64,000 bases of DNA from JACKNG01 sp050184115 (lineage in GTDB: Bacteria > Pseudomonadota > Gammaproteobacteria > Ga0077536). Positions 24,004 to 32,630 of the stretch are shown here, piece after piece. Each line of letters starts with the position of its first letter. Position 1 is the stretch's first letter. A model generated the notes under the pieces. The model was given only the letters and a program-made list of their open reading frames with translations. It searched no databases and was not told the origin of the DNA. The stretch lies in contig JBFXAQ010000004.1 of assembly GCA_050184115.1 (NCBI GenBank), forward strand, positions 186,001 to 250,000, read 5' to 3'. The translations under genes were made by a program, and so were the position numbers.

Positions 24004-24960
24004 ATGACCGCGACCGCCCGCGCGACGACGGCCTCGTCGAGCTTTCCCGCCGTCCACCGCGCCGCGCTCGAAACCGTGCAGGTCAACCTCGGTTACCGCT
24101 GCAACCAGGCCTGCCATCACTGCCACGTCGACGCCGGTCCGCTGCGTACGGAGAGCATGGATGCGGCGACCATCGACCTCGTGCTCGAGTTCGCCCACCG
24201 TGCCGGCGCCCGCGAGCTCGACCTGACCGGCGGCGCACCCGAACTCAACCCGCATTTCCGCGATCTCGTGCAGCGCGCGCGCGCGGCCGGTCTGGCCGTC
24301 ATCGATCGCTGCAACCTGACCATCCTCGGCGAACCGGGCCAGGCCGATCTCGCCGACTTCCTCGCTGCCGCGGGTGTGCGCGTGGTCGCCTCGCTGCCGT
24401 GCTACTCGGCGGCGAATACCGACCTGCAACGTGGCAAGGGCGTGTTCGAACGCAGCCTCGCCGGCATCCGACAACTCAACGCGGTCGGCTATGGCCGTGC
24501 TGGCAGCGCGCTCGAGCTCGACTTCGTCTACAACCCGGCCGGGCCGTTCCTGCCGCCCGAGCCGGCGACGCTCGAAGCCGATTACCGGCGCGAGCTGGCC
24601 GCCCACGGCGTCAGCTTCAACCACCTGCTGACCATCACCAACATGCCCATCAAGCGCTTCCGCCATGCGCTGGAGCGTGACGGGCGCCTGGTCGAGTACC
24701 AGCGCCTGCTGGTCGAGAACTTCGCTGCCGCCAACCTCGAGCACGTCATGTGCCGACGCCTGGTCAGCATCGACTGGGCGGGCTACGTCTACGACTGTGA
24801 TTTCAACCAGATGCTGGGCTTGGGCCTCGGCGGTCGGCGGCGCCATGTCCGCGAGCTGCTCGACCACGACCTCACCGGCGCGGCCATCGCGGTCGACGAG
24901 CATTGCTACGGCTGCACCGCGGGGCGCGGCAGCAGTTGCGGCGGCGCACTGAGCGGCTGA
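24004..24960 (+). CDS. arsS: Radical SAM protein, ArsS (arsenosugar biosynthesis) family
   Basis: The 318-residue protein has the radical SAM cluster motif near the N-terminus (YRCNQACHHCHVDAGP), followed by ELDLTGGAPELNPHFRDLV. The C-terminal extension of the ArsS family is present, with VYDCDFNQMLGL and a cysteine group (EHCYGCTAGRGSSCGGALSG) that would bind further clusters. In characterised systems ArsS makes the dimethylarsinoyl-deoxyadenosine step after ArsM. No arsM is present in the window. Two glycosyltransferase-type genes follow in the same direction, 13 nt and then overlapping, so it forms an operon. Confidence 0.88.
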   Translation: MTATARATTASSSFPAVHRAALETVQVNLGYRCNQACHHCHVDAGPLRTESMDAATIDLVLEFAHRAGARELDLTGGAPELNPHFRDLVQRARAAGLAVIDRCNLTILGEPGQADLADFLAAAGVRVVASLPCYSAANTDLQRGKGVFERSLAGIRQLNAVGYGRAGSALELDFVYNPAGPFLPPEPATLEADYRRELAAHGVSFNHLLTITNMPIKRFRHALERDGRLVEYQRLLVENFAAANLEHVMCRRLVSIDWAGYVYDCDFNQMLGLGLGGRRRHVRELLDHDLTGAAIAVDEHCYGCTAGRGSSCGGALSG

Positions 24961-24973
24961 GACCCCGGCCGGC

Positions 24974-25642
24974 GTGATCGCCGTTTCCATCGTCGTGCCC
25001 GTCCTCGACGAGGGGCCGCGCCTCGCGGCTTTGCTCGGCCATTTCGCCGCGTGGCGCGGTGCCGGCGACGAGCTGGTGGTGGTCGATGGCGGCAGCCGCG
25101 ACGATTCGCTCGGCGTGGCGCGCGCGCATGCCGACATCGTTATCACGGCGCCGCGCGGGCGTGCCGCGCAGATGAACGCCGGTGCCGCCGTGGCCGGTGG
25201 CCGGGTGCTGTGGTTCGTCCATGCCGACAGCGATCCACGGGCGGTTCCACGCGACGTCGTCGCCGGTTGTCCCGCCTGGGGCCGTTGCGACGTCCGTCTC
25301 GACGATCCCGCGGCGGTCTTCCGCGTCATCGAATGGCTGATGAACCGGCGCGCGCGGCTCACCGCCATCGCGACCGGTGACCAGGGCTTGTTCGTGACAC
25401 GTGAACTGTTCGAGACCGTTGGTGGCTTCCCGGACTTCGCCCTGATGGAGGACATCGAACTGAGTGCAAGGCTCAGACGACGGGCGCGGCCGCTATGCGC
25501 CACGGGCCCACTGCTGACCTCGGCGCGGCGCTGGCGACGCCACGGTATCGCACGCACCGTGCTCCTGATGTGGTGGCTGCGGCTGGCCTGGTTCTGCGGC
25601 GTGGACGACATCCGCCTGGCACGGTGGTACGGCTACCGGTGA
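24974..25642 (+). CDS. Family 2 glycosyltransferase (TIGR04283-like)
   Basis: The 222-residue GT-A enzyme begins MIAVSIVVPVLDEGPRLAAL and has ELVVVDGGSRDDSLGVA for nucleotide-sugar binding, a DxD-like VHADSDP, TGDQGLFVTRELFETVGGF, and LMEDIELSARLRRRARP near the end. Members of this group are often encoded beside arsS-like radical SAM genes. It starts 13 nt after arsS and overlaps the next gene by 4 nt (GTGA). The acceptor is unknown. Confidence 0.87.
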   Translation: MIAVSIVVPVLDEGPRLAALLGHFAAWRGAGDELVVVDGGSRDDSLGVARAHADIVITAPRGRAAQMNAGAAVAGGRVLWFVHADSDPRAVPRDVVAGCPAWGRCDVRLDDPAAVFRVIEWLMNRRARLTAIATGDQGLFVTRELFETVGGFPDFALMEDIELSARLRRRARPLCATGPLLTSARRWRRHGIARTVLLMWWLRLAWFCGVDDIRLARWYGYR

Positions 25643-26289
25643 AACGCGCGGTGGTGATCGTCTTCGCGCGGCGGCCGCGAGCCGGACGGGTCAAGCGCCG
25701 CCTGGCTCATGCCGTCGGCCGCCGCCGCGCGACGGCGCTCTATGCCCGCACGCTGGCGCGCACCCTCGCCGTGGTGGACTCGCTGGGCGGCGTCGAACGG
25801 GTGCTCAGCGTCGCGCGAGCCGACGAACTCGCCGCCTTCCGTCACCTGCGCCGCGCCGGTTGGCGCCTGCGACCGCAGCGTGGGCGCGATCTCGGTGCAC
25901 GCATGGCCGACGCCATGGCCGAACCACTCGCCGGCGCCCGTGCGACCCTGCTGCTCGGTTCCGACCTGCGCGATATCACGTGTGCGGATCTGCAGGACGC
26001 CTTGCGTGCGCTTGCCGGCGGTACCGACATCGTTTTCGGCGCGGCCGCCGATGGCGGTTACTGGCTCGTCGGGATGCGCACGGTGTGCCCGGCGGTCTTC
26101 GCGGGTATCGCCTGGAGCACGCCGCACGTGCTCGGCGATTCGGTCGCGCGTGCGCGTGCCGCGGGCTGCTCGGTCGCGGTTCTCGCGCCGCGGCACGATC
26201 TCGATGCCGGCCGCGACCTGTTGCGCGGCGCGGCGTCGCGGGGATTTCAGCGCAGCCGCACCTGGGCGCGGTCGAGGGCGGCGACGTAA
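25639..26289 (+). CDS. TIGR04282-like nucleotidyl/glycosyltransferase
   Basis: The 216-residue protein starts at GTG 25639, overlapping the previous stop. The N-terminus VVIVFARRPRAGRVKRRLAH matches the AKxPxxGxxKTRL-type loop of cofactor C-like nucleotidyltransferases, with Arg in place of Thr. Then LLLGSDLRDITCADLQDALR replaces the usual IGSDxP motif, followed by DIVFGAAADGGYWLVGMR. It is the third gene of the arsS-linked operon. Its last 43 nt overlap the 3' end of the convergent ycgR gene, which is uncommon. Confidence 0.85.
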   Translation: MKRAVVIVFARRPRAGRVKRRLAHAVGRRRATALYARTLARTLAVVDSLGGVERVLSVARADELAAFRHLRRAGWRLRPQRGRDLGARMADAMAEPLAGARATLLLGSDLRDITCADLQDALRALAGGTDIVFGAAADGGYWLVGMRTVCPAVFAGIAWSTPHVLGDSVARARAAGCSVAVLAPRHDLDAGRDLLRGAASRGFQRSRTWARSRAAT

Positions 26290-26987
26290 CGTTCGATGCG
26301 ACGCTCCGCGCGGGCGTCGAGATCGACGAAGCAGGCGCCGATGCGCCCCAGCGATCGACCCTTCGGCGGCACGACGTGGCAGATCTCGATGATCGCTTCG
26401 AGCGGTTCGTCGCCGGTGTCGATGACGCAACGCGCGCGCCAGCCGAGCGCTCGCTCGAGGCGCTCGAAACCGTCGTAGGTGATGCGCGCGGAGAATCCGC
26501 CCGGTGACAGGTCACGCAGTTCGCCGACCAGTCGCATGCCAGCCTCGTCCTCGGCACGCACCGCCAGCGCCTTGTCCAGCGGCACGGCGGCGCGGTACTC
26601 GCGGCGGCGTTGCGGGAACTCGACGTCGTCCGGATAGAGGGCCTTGTAGAAGTCGCTGTCGCCAGCGCCGCCACGCTGCACGATGCGGGTCTCGAACGCG
26701 ACCTCGCGTCCGTCCAGCAGCGCACGCACGGCAATGGCAGCCTGGGCGTCGACGAGTTCGTGCGCGGGCACGGGCTTGGGGCGATCGAGGACGAGGTAGC
26801 CGTCCTCGGGGACGAGTTCGATGATCGCGCTCTGCGCGGCGCTGCCGTCGGCCCAGCGCAGGTCGAGCAGGCAGTGGCGGGTGAACAGCTTGAGCAGGAC
26901 CTGGTGGCGTGGGTCGTGGGCGGCGACCGCGTTTGCCGGGAGCGCCTCGGCGCGACGTTGGCGGGTGCCGGCGAACGCCAGTTTCAT
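26247..26987 (-). CDS. ycgR: Flagellar brake protein YcgR (PilZ domain)
   Basis: The 246-residue cytosolic protein binds cyclic di-GMP and slows the flagellar motor. The N-terminal YcgR domain is followed by a PilZ domain (~120-235). The c-di-GMP motif QRRREYRAAVP near residue 126 is the RxxxR loop, and LRDLSPGGFSARI near 160 is the D/NxSxxG motif. It is the last gene of the minus-strand flagellar cluster, 24 nt after flgN, so it is probably co-transcribed with flgMN. Its 3' end overlaps the convergent glycosyltransferase gene. Confidence 0.9.
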   Translation of the reverse strand: MKLAFAGTRQRRAEALPANAVAAHDPRHQVLLKLFTRHCLLDLRWADGSAAQSAIIELVPEDGYLVLDRPKPVPAHELVDAQAAIAVRALLDGREVAFETRIVQRGGAGDSDFYKALYPDDVEFPQRRREYRAAVPLDKALAVRAEDEAGMRLVGELRDLSPGGFSARITYDGFERLERALGWRARCVIDTGDEPLEAIIEICHVVPPKGRSLGRIGACFVDLDARAERRIERYVAALDRAQVRLR

Positions 26988-27011
26988 CGGCTCGTGCGGC
27001 GTCCGCCGCGG

Positions 27012-27434
27012 TCAGGCGTAGCCCACGCCGCGGGAAGCGTCGCGGCGCTTGAGACGGCCATGAGCGGTGTAGGTCGCCGGGCCGAGGCGGCCACCGTGGG
27101 TGATCTCGACCAGGCGCGCGACCATGCCGCGGTTCAGTTCGATGGCGCCGCCGTTGATGCGGTTGGCCTCGGCGCAGGCCGCGGCGAGCCGGCGGACCTC
27201 GTTCCACTCGAGCGGCAAGGCCTTGCCGGGGCGGCAATATTTGCCGGTGGCCTGTTCGAGCGCCGCGATCAGTCCGGCCTTGGTCTGCACGGCGGCCTCG
27301 AGCGCGACCACGTCGCGGCTGCGCAGGGCGCCGAGCTCCTCGCGCAGCGCCTCGCCGAGTGCGCCGAGCAGGCGCTCGAACGCCTCGCGCGCAGCCGGAT
27401 CGGCGCTGGCCGAGGTGGCGGGCTCAGCCGCCAT
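27012..27434 (-). CDS. flgN: Flagellar export chaperone FlgN
   Basis: The 140-residue, mostly helical protein protects the hook-filament junction proteins FlgK and FlgL before export. It shows typical long amphipathic helices (FERLLGALGEALREELGALR, AVQTKAGLIAALEQATG, AACAEANRINGGAIELNRGM) and the late segment THGGRLGPATYTAHGRL. The Asn-rich NRINGGAIELN core is characteristic. Its start overlaps the flgM stop by 11 nt, and the gene order flgA-flgM-flgN fits the family. Confidence 0.9.
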   Translation of the reverse strand: MAAEPATSASADPAAREAFERLLGALGEALREELGALRSRDVVALEAAVQTKAGLIAALEQATGKYCRPGKALPLEWNEVRRLAAACAEANRINGGAIELNRGMVARLVEITHGGRLGPATYTAHGRLKRRDASRGVGYA

Positions 27435-27738
27435 TGCGCAGGCCGAGCTGGGCTTCGAAGGCGGCGACCTTGTCGGCCACTTCGCGGTCCTCGACCTGGT
27501 AGCGACCGCTCTCGAGCTGGTCGCGCAGTTCCGCCACGCGGGCCTGGTCGACGACCGGCAGGTCGCGGACGGAGTCGCTCAGTCGCTGCAGGCGCCCCGC
27601 GAGGTCGGTCAGGGTGACCACGTCGCCGCCGGCCGGGGCGCTCGCGCCGCTGGCGCCGGTGCGTTCGACCTTGTTGCGCAGGTTGGTATCGACCGCTTGC
27701 GGGACGTGTGCGCCGGTACTCTTGATTTCTGAAACCAT
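27424..27738 (-). CDS. flgM: Anti-sigma28 factor FlgM
   Basis: The 104-residue protein starts at ATG 27738. FlgM binds sigma28 (FliA) until the hook is finished, then is exported. It has a disordered Ser/Ala/Gly N-terminus, VVTLTDLAGRLQRLSDSVRD, and the sigma-binding C-terminal helices VDQARVAELRDQLESGRYQV and ADKVAAFEAQLG, the family hallmark. A sigma28 promoter lies 30-56 nt upstream, giving the usual feedback loop. Overlaps flgN. Confidence 0.95.
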   Translation of the reverse strand: MVSEIKSTGAHVPQAVDTNLRNKVERTGASGASAPAGGDVVTLTDLAGRLQRLSDSVRDLPVVDQARVAELRDQLESGRYQVEDREVADKVAAFEAQLGLRNGG

Positions 27739-27767
27739 GTGCGTCGTTCCGGTGATGGTTGAGCCAG

Positions 27768-27794
27768 ATAACGGTACCGACCGCTGAAACTTTA
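27768..27794 (-). promoter_or_regulatory. Sigma28 (FliA) promoter of flgMN
   Basis: On the minus strand TAAAGTTT (27794-27787) is a perfect -35 element. It is followed after exactly 11 nt by ACCGTTAT (27775-27768), resembling GCCGATAA at six of eight positions. It lies between flgA and flgM, so flgM can be made late from its own promoter as well as early by read-through from flgA. Confidence 0.8.
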
Positions 27795-27866
27795 GGCGCG
27801 TGCCGGCGTTTGCGACGCCGTTGGCACATCGCCCGGTGGCGGTACCGGGATGGGTTTGCGCTCGTT

Positions 27867-28577
27867 CTACAGCATCGCGCCGCGACCGACAACGACCACG
27901 CCGTCGGCGTTCACGATGCCTTCGACCACGCGCGCCGAACTCAGGTTGCGCACGCGGATGCGTTCGCCGGCGCCGCCGTCGGCGAGCGCTTCGCCGCGGA
28001 CGTTGACGCTGATGCCGCCGTGCCCGCTGGACAAGGTGACGCGGTCGCCGCGTCTGACCAGGCGTGGCCGTTCGAGCTGGTTGGCGCCGACGATTTCGCC
28101 GGCGGCGAGGTTGCGTCGCGCGACCTGGCCGGCAGCCTCGGCCGGCGTGCCGAGGAAGTCGGCGCGGGTGCCGTCGAGCCGGCGACGCGCAAGCGCGAGG
28201 TCGTCGGTGGCGACAACCTGGCCACGTGCGACCGGCCGGGTGGTGACGACGACCTCGGCATAGCGGGTCAGCGTCACCGGTACGTACAGCGACCACGGCT
28301 TGTCCCCGCTGCAGCGCACTTCGACGGAGACCGGACCGTTCGCGCGCCGGGCATGGGGAAAGCGTGCGTCCAGTGCAGTGCTGCAGCGTGGCAGGCGCAG
28401 GCGCGGATCGAGGCGGCCGATGTTTGCCTCGACATCGCCGTCAGCGATCGCGCTGGTGGCAACGAATTGCCGCACGGCGTGCTCGATGTCGGCCAGATCG
28501 TGGATCGCGGCGGCCGCGGCGGACGTCGCCAGGCCCAGGCATATTAGGAGTGTCGATACGGCTCGTAGCATGGTCAT
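27867..28577 (-). CDS. flgA: Flagellar P-ring assembly chaperone FlgA
   Basis: The 236-residue periplasmic protein assists polymerisation of FlgI into the P ring. It has a Sec signal peptide (LLICLGLATSAAAAAI), then the SAF-type domain of the family: VVTTRPVARGQVVATDDLAL, RRNLAAGEIVGANQLERP, LVRRGDRVTLSSGHGGISV, VNVRGEALADGGAGERIRVR and NLSSARVVEGIV. Length is normal. A consensus sigma54 promoter lies 43-59 nt upstream. It is the first gene of the minus-strand unit flgA-flgM-flgN-ycgR. Confidence 0.95.
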   Translation of the reverse strand: MTMLRAVSTLLICLGLATSAAAAAIHDLADIEHAVRQFVATSAIADGDVEANIGRLDPRLRLPRCSTALDARFPHARRANGPVSVEVRCSGDKPWSLYVPVTLTRYAEVVVTTRPVARGQVVATDDLALARRRLDGTRADFLGTPAEAAGQVARRNLAAGEIVGANQLERPRLVRRGDRVTLSSGHGGISVNVRGEALADGGAGERIRVRNLSSARVVEGIVNADGVVVVGRGAML

Positions 28578-28619
28578 TCCATCGTCGTTGGGCAGGGTTC
28601 ACGTGCTCGCGAGCAACGA

Positions 28620-28636
28620 TGCAAGGGTCGTGCCGG
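28620..28636 (-). promoter_or_regulatory. Sigma54 promoter of flgA
   Basis: On the minus strand CCGGCACGACCCTTGCA has GG at -24 and GC at -12 separated by exactly 10 nt, with the conserved CACG and TTGCA contexts. The expected start is about 30 nt before the flgA ATG at 28577. Confidence 0.8.
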
Positions 28637-28730
28637 TCGTTCCCGCGCCGGCCCGGCGCCGGCGTGGTCAAGCACGGCCGCACGCGGCCGCTACCTTCGG
28701 GCAGCATTCCAGACAGTCCAGGAGCAACCC

Positions 28731-29681
28731 ATGTCCCGCGTCATGGAGGGCGTCGATCGCCTGACCCGGATCGCCGGCCAGAACCGCCTCGAGCTGCTGT
28801 TGTTCCGGCTCGATGGCGGCCAGCAGTTCGGTATCAACGTCTTCAAGGTGCGCGAGGTGCTCAAGTGCCCGACGGTGCGTCCCGTGCCGCACTCGAACCC
28901 GCACGTCCGCGGTGTCATGCATACCCGCGGCCAGACCGTGACCATCATCGATCTCGCCTCGGTCCTCGGCCTGCCGCGCCTGGCCGCCAGTGCCGAGGAT
29001 TTCGTCATCATCACCGAGTACAACGGCCGCGTGCAGGCCTACCTGGTCAGCCAGGTCGAACGCATCGTCAGCCTGCGCTGGAACGAGATCCACCCGCCGC
29101 CGCACGGCATCGGCAACCACAATTACCTCACCGCGGTGGTCAATATCGACGACAAGCTGATCGAGATCCTCGATGTCGAGCGCGTCCTGGCCGAGATCGT
29201 CGGCATCGAGGAGGAAGTCTCGGAGGCCCTGCGTGGCAAAGCCGACGCTCCGCATGCACGGCCGCGCCACGTCTTCGTCGCCGACGATTCCGTCGTCGCG
29301 CGCAAGCAGATCACGAAGGTCCTCGACCAGCTCGGCGTCACCTACGACGTCGCCGAGAACGGCCGCGCGGCCTGGAACATGCTCAAGGCCGCGGCCGAGG
29401 ACGAGGACGCACCGCCGATGTCCGCCCGCTACGGCATGATCATCTCCGACATCGAGATGCCGGAGATGGACGGCTACACCCTGACCAAGGCCATCAAGGG
29501 CCATCCCGCCATGCGCGACCTGTATGTGTGCCTGCATACCTCGCTGTCCGGCAGCTTCAACCATGCCATGGCGGAGAGCGTCGGCGCCGACAAGCTGGTG
29601 CCGAAGTTCGTCGCCGACGATCTCGCCCTGGTCATCCGTGGCCAGCTCGAAGGCGAGGAGGCCATCCGCGCCGCCGTCTGA
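28731..29681 (+). CDS. cheV: Chemotaxis coupling protein CheV
   Basis: The 316-residue protein joins a CheW domain (~15-160, with FGINVFKVREVLKCP and GVMHTRGQTVTIIDLA) to a receiver domain (~178-305, with HVFVADDSVVARKQI, the phospho-acceptor Asp in IISDIEMPEMDG, and the conserved Lys in ADKLVPKF). It couples receptors to CheA and tunes signalling. In Pseudomonas cheV is followed by cheR and then flgB. Here flgB follows directly and cheR is absent. Confidence 0.96.
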   Translation: MSRVMEGVDRLTRIAGQNRLELLLFRLDGGQQFGINVFKVREVLKCPTVRPVPHSNPHVRGVMHTRGQTVTIIDLASVLGLPRLAASAEDFVIITEYNGRVQAYLVSQVERIVSLRWNEIHPPPHGIGNHNYLTAVVNIDDKLIEILDVERVLAEIVGIEEEVSEALRGKADAPHARPRHVFVADDSVVARKQITKVLDQLGVTYDVAENGRAAWNMLKAAAEDEDAPPMSARYGMIISDIEMPEMDGYTLTKAIKGHPAMRDLYVCLHTSLSGSFNHAMAESVGADKLVPKFVADDLALVIRGQLEGEEAIRAAV

Positions 29682-29773
29682 ACCTTGCCGGCACGCGGCA
29701 GCCCTTGCCGCCGCGTGCCGCCGCCCCGCCCGCCGTCTCGTCCTAAGCTGCTGATTCTTCTAACCCGCGGGAG

Positions 29774-29790
29774 TTGGCACGGCTTTCGCT
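29774..29790 (+). promoter_or_regulatory. Sigma54 promoter of flgB operon
   Basis: TTGGCACGGCTTTCGCT has GG (29776-29777) and GC (29788-29789) separated by 10 nt. Its distance to the flgB ATG at 29829 leaves a leader of roughly 28 nt. It would drive flgBCDEFGHI. Confidence 0.85.
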
Positions 29791-29828
29791 AATCGTTCCG
29801 CAATTGGATTCACGCGGAACCCGCAGCC

Positions 29829-30215
29829 ATGCCTTCATTCGACGACGCTCTCGGTATCCACGCTTCGGCCGTGGCATTGCGCGTACGCCGGGCCGAGATC
29901 CTGGCCGCCAACCTCGCCAACGCCGACACCCCCGGGTACCAGGCGCGCGATCTCGACTTCCGCGCGGTGCTGGCCGCGGCCGGCGGTGCCGACACCCTGG
30001 CCCGCACCCAGGCCGGTCACATCGGGATGTCCGGCGGCGACGCCGACGTCGCGCTCCAGTACCGCCAGCCGCTGCATGCCTCGCTCGATCAGAACACCGT
30101 CGACGTGCAGGCCGAGCGCGCCGCCTTCCTCGACAACGCGCTGCGCTACCAGGCCAGCATGACTTTCCTGAACGGACGCATCGCCGGCCTCGTGTCGGCG
30201 TTGCGCGGGGAGTGA
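29829..30215 (+). CDS. flgB: Flagellar proximal rod protein FlgB
   Basis: The 128-residue rod component lies between the MS ring and the distal rod. The conserved N-terminal rod motif is ILAANLANADTPGYQARDLD. The C-terminal helix (AAFLDNALRYQASMTFLNG) completes the coiled rod fold. It is the first gene of the rod-hook operon, 39 nt after the sigma54 promoter and 5 nt before flgC. Confidence 0.96.
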   Translation: MPSFDDALGIHASAVALRVRRAEILAANLANADTPGYQARDLDFRAVLAAAGGADTLARTQAGHIGMSGGDADVALQYRQPLHASLDQNTVDVQAERAAFLDNALRYQASMTFLNGRIAGLVSALRGE

Positions 30216-30220
30216 GCAGC

Positions 30221-30643
30221 ATGTCCCTGTTCCGCATCTTCGACATCGCCGGTTCCGCGCTCGACGCCCAGACCGTGCGCATGAACACCGTCGCCAGCAA
30301 CATGGCCAACGCCAACAGCGCCGCCAGCGCCACCGGCGAGACCTACCGCGCACGCCAGCCGGTGTTCGCGCCGCTCTTGTTCGAGGCCATGGACTTCGCC
30401 GACAGCGGCGCCGTCGCCGGCGTCAGCGTCGAGGGCGTGGTCGAGAGCGACGCGCCCTTGCGCCGTGAGTACCAGCCCAATCATCCGCTGGCCGACGAGA
30501 CCGGCTATGTCTTCATGCCCAACGTCAACATGGTCGAGGAGATGGCCAACATGATGTCGGCCTCGCGTAGCTACCAGTCCAACATCGAGGTCATGGAGGC
30601 GTCCAAGCGGATGCTCCTCCAGGCCCTGTCGCTCGGCCAGTAG
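30221..30643 (+). CDS. flgC: Flagellar proximal rod protein FlgC
   Basis: The 140-residue rod protein has the motif MNTVASNMANANSAASATGE near the N-terminus, a slightly altered form of the usual NIANAxTT, then YRARQPVFAPLL and YVFMPNVNMVEEMANMMSAS, and ends in the typical helix ASKRMLLQALSLGQ. The ATG at 30221 follows GGGGAG. It starts 5 nt after flgB. Confidence 0.96.
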   Translation: MSLFRIFDIAGSALDAQTVRMNTVASNMANANSAASATGETYRARQPVFAPLLFEAMDFADSGAVAGVSVEGVVESDAPLRREYQPNHPLADETGYVFMPNVNMVEEMANMMSASRSYQSNIEVMEASKRMLLQALSLGQ

Positions 30644-30673
30644 GCGCCGGGCACCAACCACGAGTAAGCAGCC

Positions 30674-31351
30674 ATGGACAAGACCACTGCCATCGTCAAC
30701 GGGGTTCTCGACCAGTACCGCCTGCAGGACAAGCAGGCCAAGGCCGACGACGCCACCCTCGGTCAGCAGCAGTTCTTCGAGCTGATGGTGACTCAGTTGA
30801 AGAACCAGGACCCGATGAAGCCGATGGAGTCGGGCGACTTCCTCGGCCAGATCGCCCAGTTCAGCACCGTCAACGGCATCGGCGAACTGCAGCAGTCCTT
30901 CGCCACGCTGGCTTCGTCGCTGCAGTCGAACCAGGCGTTGCAGGCCTCGACCATGGTCGGGCGCGAGGTCGTCTTCCCGAGCGACCGCTTCAGCCTGCGC
31001 AGCGGCGAACCCGCCGGCCTGTCGGCGACGCTGGCCGAAGAGGCCAGCGCGGTACGCGTGACCATCACCGATCCCGGTGGCCAGGTGGTGCGCCAGGAAA
31101 TGCTCGGGCAGCAGCCGGCCGGGCGTGTGAACTACACCTGGGACGGGCTCACCAACGGCGGCACGCCGGCGATCGCCGGCCATTACGCGGTGCGCTTCGA
31201 TGCCATCGTCAACGGCGCCGAACAGGCGCTCGAATCCGCCGTCCGCGCGCGCGTCGACAGCGTCTCGCTGTCGCGTGCCGGATTGGCCCCGACCCTGAAC
31301 GTCGACGGATACGGCACGGTCGCCATGGGCGACGTGCTCGAGATCCTCTGA
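30674..31351 (+). CDS. flgD: Flagellar hook cap / assembly scaffold FlgD
   Basis: The 225-residue protein caps the growing hook. It has the conserved N-terminal segment FFELMVTQLKNQDPMKPMES with FLGQIAQFSTVNGI, a linker, then the FlgD Ig-like and tudor domains (VTITDPGGQVVRQEMLG, YTWDGLTNGGTPAIAGHYAV). It is full length, 30 nt after flgC. Confidence 0.95.
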   Translation: MDKTTAIVNGVLDQYRLQDKQAKADDATLGQQQFFELMVTQLKNQDPMKPMESGDFLGQIAQFSTVNGIGELQQSFATLASSLQSNQALQASTMVGREVVFPSDRFSLRSGEPAGLSATLAEEASAVRVTITDPGGQVVRQEMLGQQPAGRVNYTWDGLTNGGTPAIAGHYAVRFDAIVNGAEQALESAVRARVDSVSLSRAGLAPTLNVDGYGTVAMGDVLEIL

Positions 31352-31378
31352 TCAACCGCATTTCCCGAGGAGCACACC

Positions 31379-32593
31379 ATGCCATTCAAAGCCGCCATCA
31401 GCGGGTTGGAAGCCTCGTCCACCGAGCTCAACGCCATCGGCAACAACATCGCCAACGCCGCCACCACCGGTTTCAAGCGTTCGCGCGTCGAGTTCCAGGA
31501 CGTCTTTGCCGTGTCCAGTACGGGCGCGGTGGCCAATGCCACCGGCCGCGGTGTCGACACCGCGCGCGTTGCCCAGCAGTTCGACCAGGGCAACATCTCG
31601 TTCACCGACAACGCCCTCGATCTCGCCATCAGCGGCCAGGGCTTCTTCATGCTCGACAACGACGGTGAGCGCATCTACTCGCGCGACGGCGCCTTCGGCC
31701 TCGACCGCGACGGTTTCGTGACCAACTCCAACGGCAACCGCCTGATGGCCTTCGGCGCCGATGCCGCCGGCAACATCAACGGCGCGCTGACCACGCTGCA
31801 CCTGTCGCAGGCCAACAACCCGCCGAGCGCGACGACCGCCGTCAGCATCGGCGCCAACTTCGACGCCGATGCCGCGCAGCCGCCGGTCGGCGTGTTCAGC
31901 GCGACCGATGCCAACACCTACAACGAGACCACCGCGCTCAACGTCTTCGATTCCCAGGGTGGTTCGCACCTGATGCAGATGTACTTCGTGCGCGCGGCGG
32001 CGACCAACACCTGGGACATGCACGCTTTCGTCGACGGCAACGCGGTGGGCGGCGCCAACAGCCTGGTGTTCGACGGCGCCGGCCTGCTGACCACGCCGGC
32101 CAGCGGCCAGGTCACGTTGCCGGCCTTCACGCCGACCGCCGGCGTCAACGCCATGAACGTCACCCTGACCCTGACCGACTCGACCATGTTCGGCGCGCCG
32201 TTCGGCGTCAGCGAGCTGACCCAGGACGGTTACACCACCGGCCGCATGGCGGGCATCGACATCGATTCGGAGGGCGTCATCCTGGCCCGCTTCACCAACG
32301 GCCAGTCCGCGGTGCAGGGCCAGATCGCGCTGGCCAACTTCGCCAACCCGCAGGGTCTGCGCCCGCTCGGCGGCAACGGCTGGTCGCAGACCTTCGCCGC
32401 CGGCGAGGTGCTGGAGGGGCGCCCGGGCACGGCGAGCCTCGGCCTCATCCAGGGCGGCGCGCTGGAGGACTCCAACGTCGACCTGTCGCAGGAGCTGGTG
32501 GCACTGATCATCGCCCAGCGCAACTTCCAGGCCAACACCGAGGTGATCTCGACCGCGGACTCCGTTACGCAGTCGATCATCAACATCCGCTGA
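31379..32593 (+). CDS. flgE: Flagellar hook protein FlgE
   Basis: The 404-residue hook subunit has the N-terminal signature SSTELNAIGNNIANAATTGF, the GQGFFMLDN segment, the variable D2 region, and the C-terminal signature DLSQELVALIIAQRNFQANT followed by VISTADSVTQSIINIR. The length is that of a standard hook protein without large insertions. It lies 27 nt after flgD, with GAGGAG before the ATG. Confidence 0.97.
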   Translation: MPFKAAISGLEASSTELNAIGNNIANAATTGFKRSRVEFQDVFAVSSTGAVANATGRGVDTARVAQQFDQGNISFTDNALDLAISGQGFFMLDNDGERIYSRDGAFGLDRDGFVTNSNGNRLMAFGADAAGNINGALTTLHLSQANNPPSATTAVSIGANFDADAAQPPVGVFSATDANTYNETTALNVFDSQGGSHLMQMYFVRAAATNTWDMHAFVDGNAVGGANSLVFDGAGLLTTPASGQVTLPAFTPTAGVNAMNVTLTLTDSTMFGAPFGVSELTQDGYTTGRMAGIDIDSEGVILARFTNGQSAVQGQIALANFANPQGLRPLGGNGWSQTFAAGEVLEGRPGTASLGLIQGGALEDSNVDLSQELVALIIAQRNFQANTEVISTADSVTQSIINIR

Positions 32594-32630
32594 TTGACGC
32601 CCGACCCGACCCGACGCGGAGAACACCACC

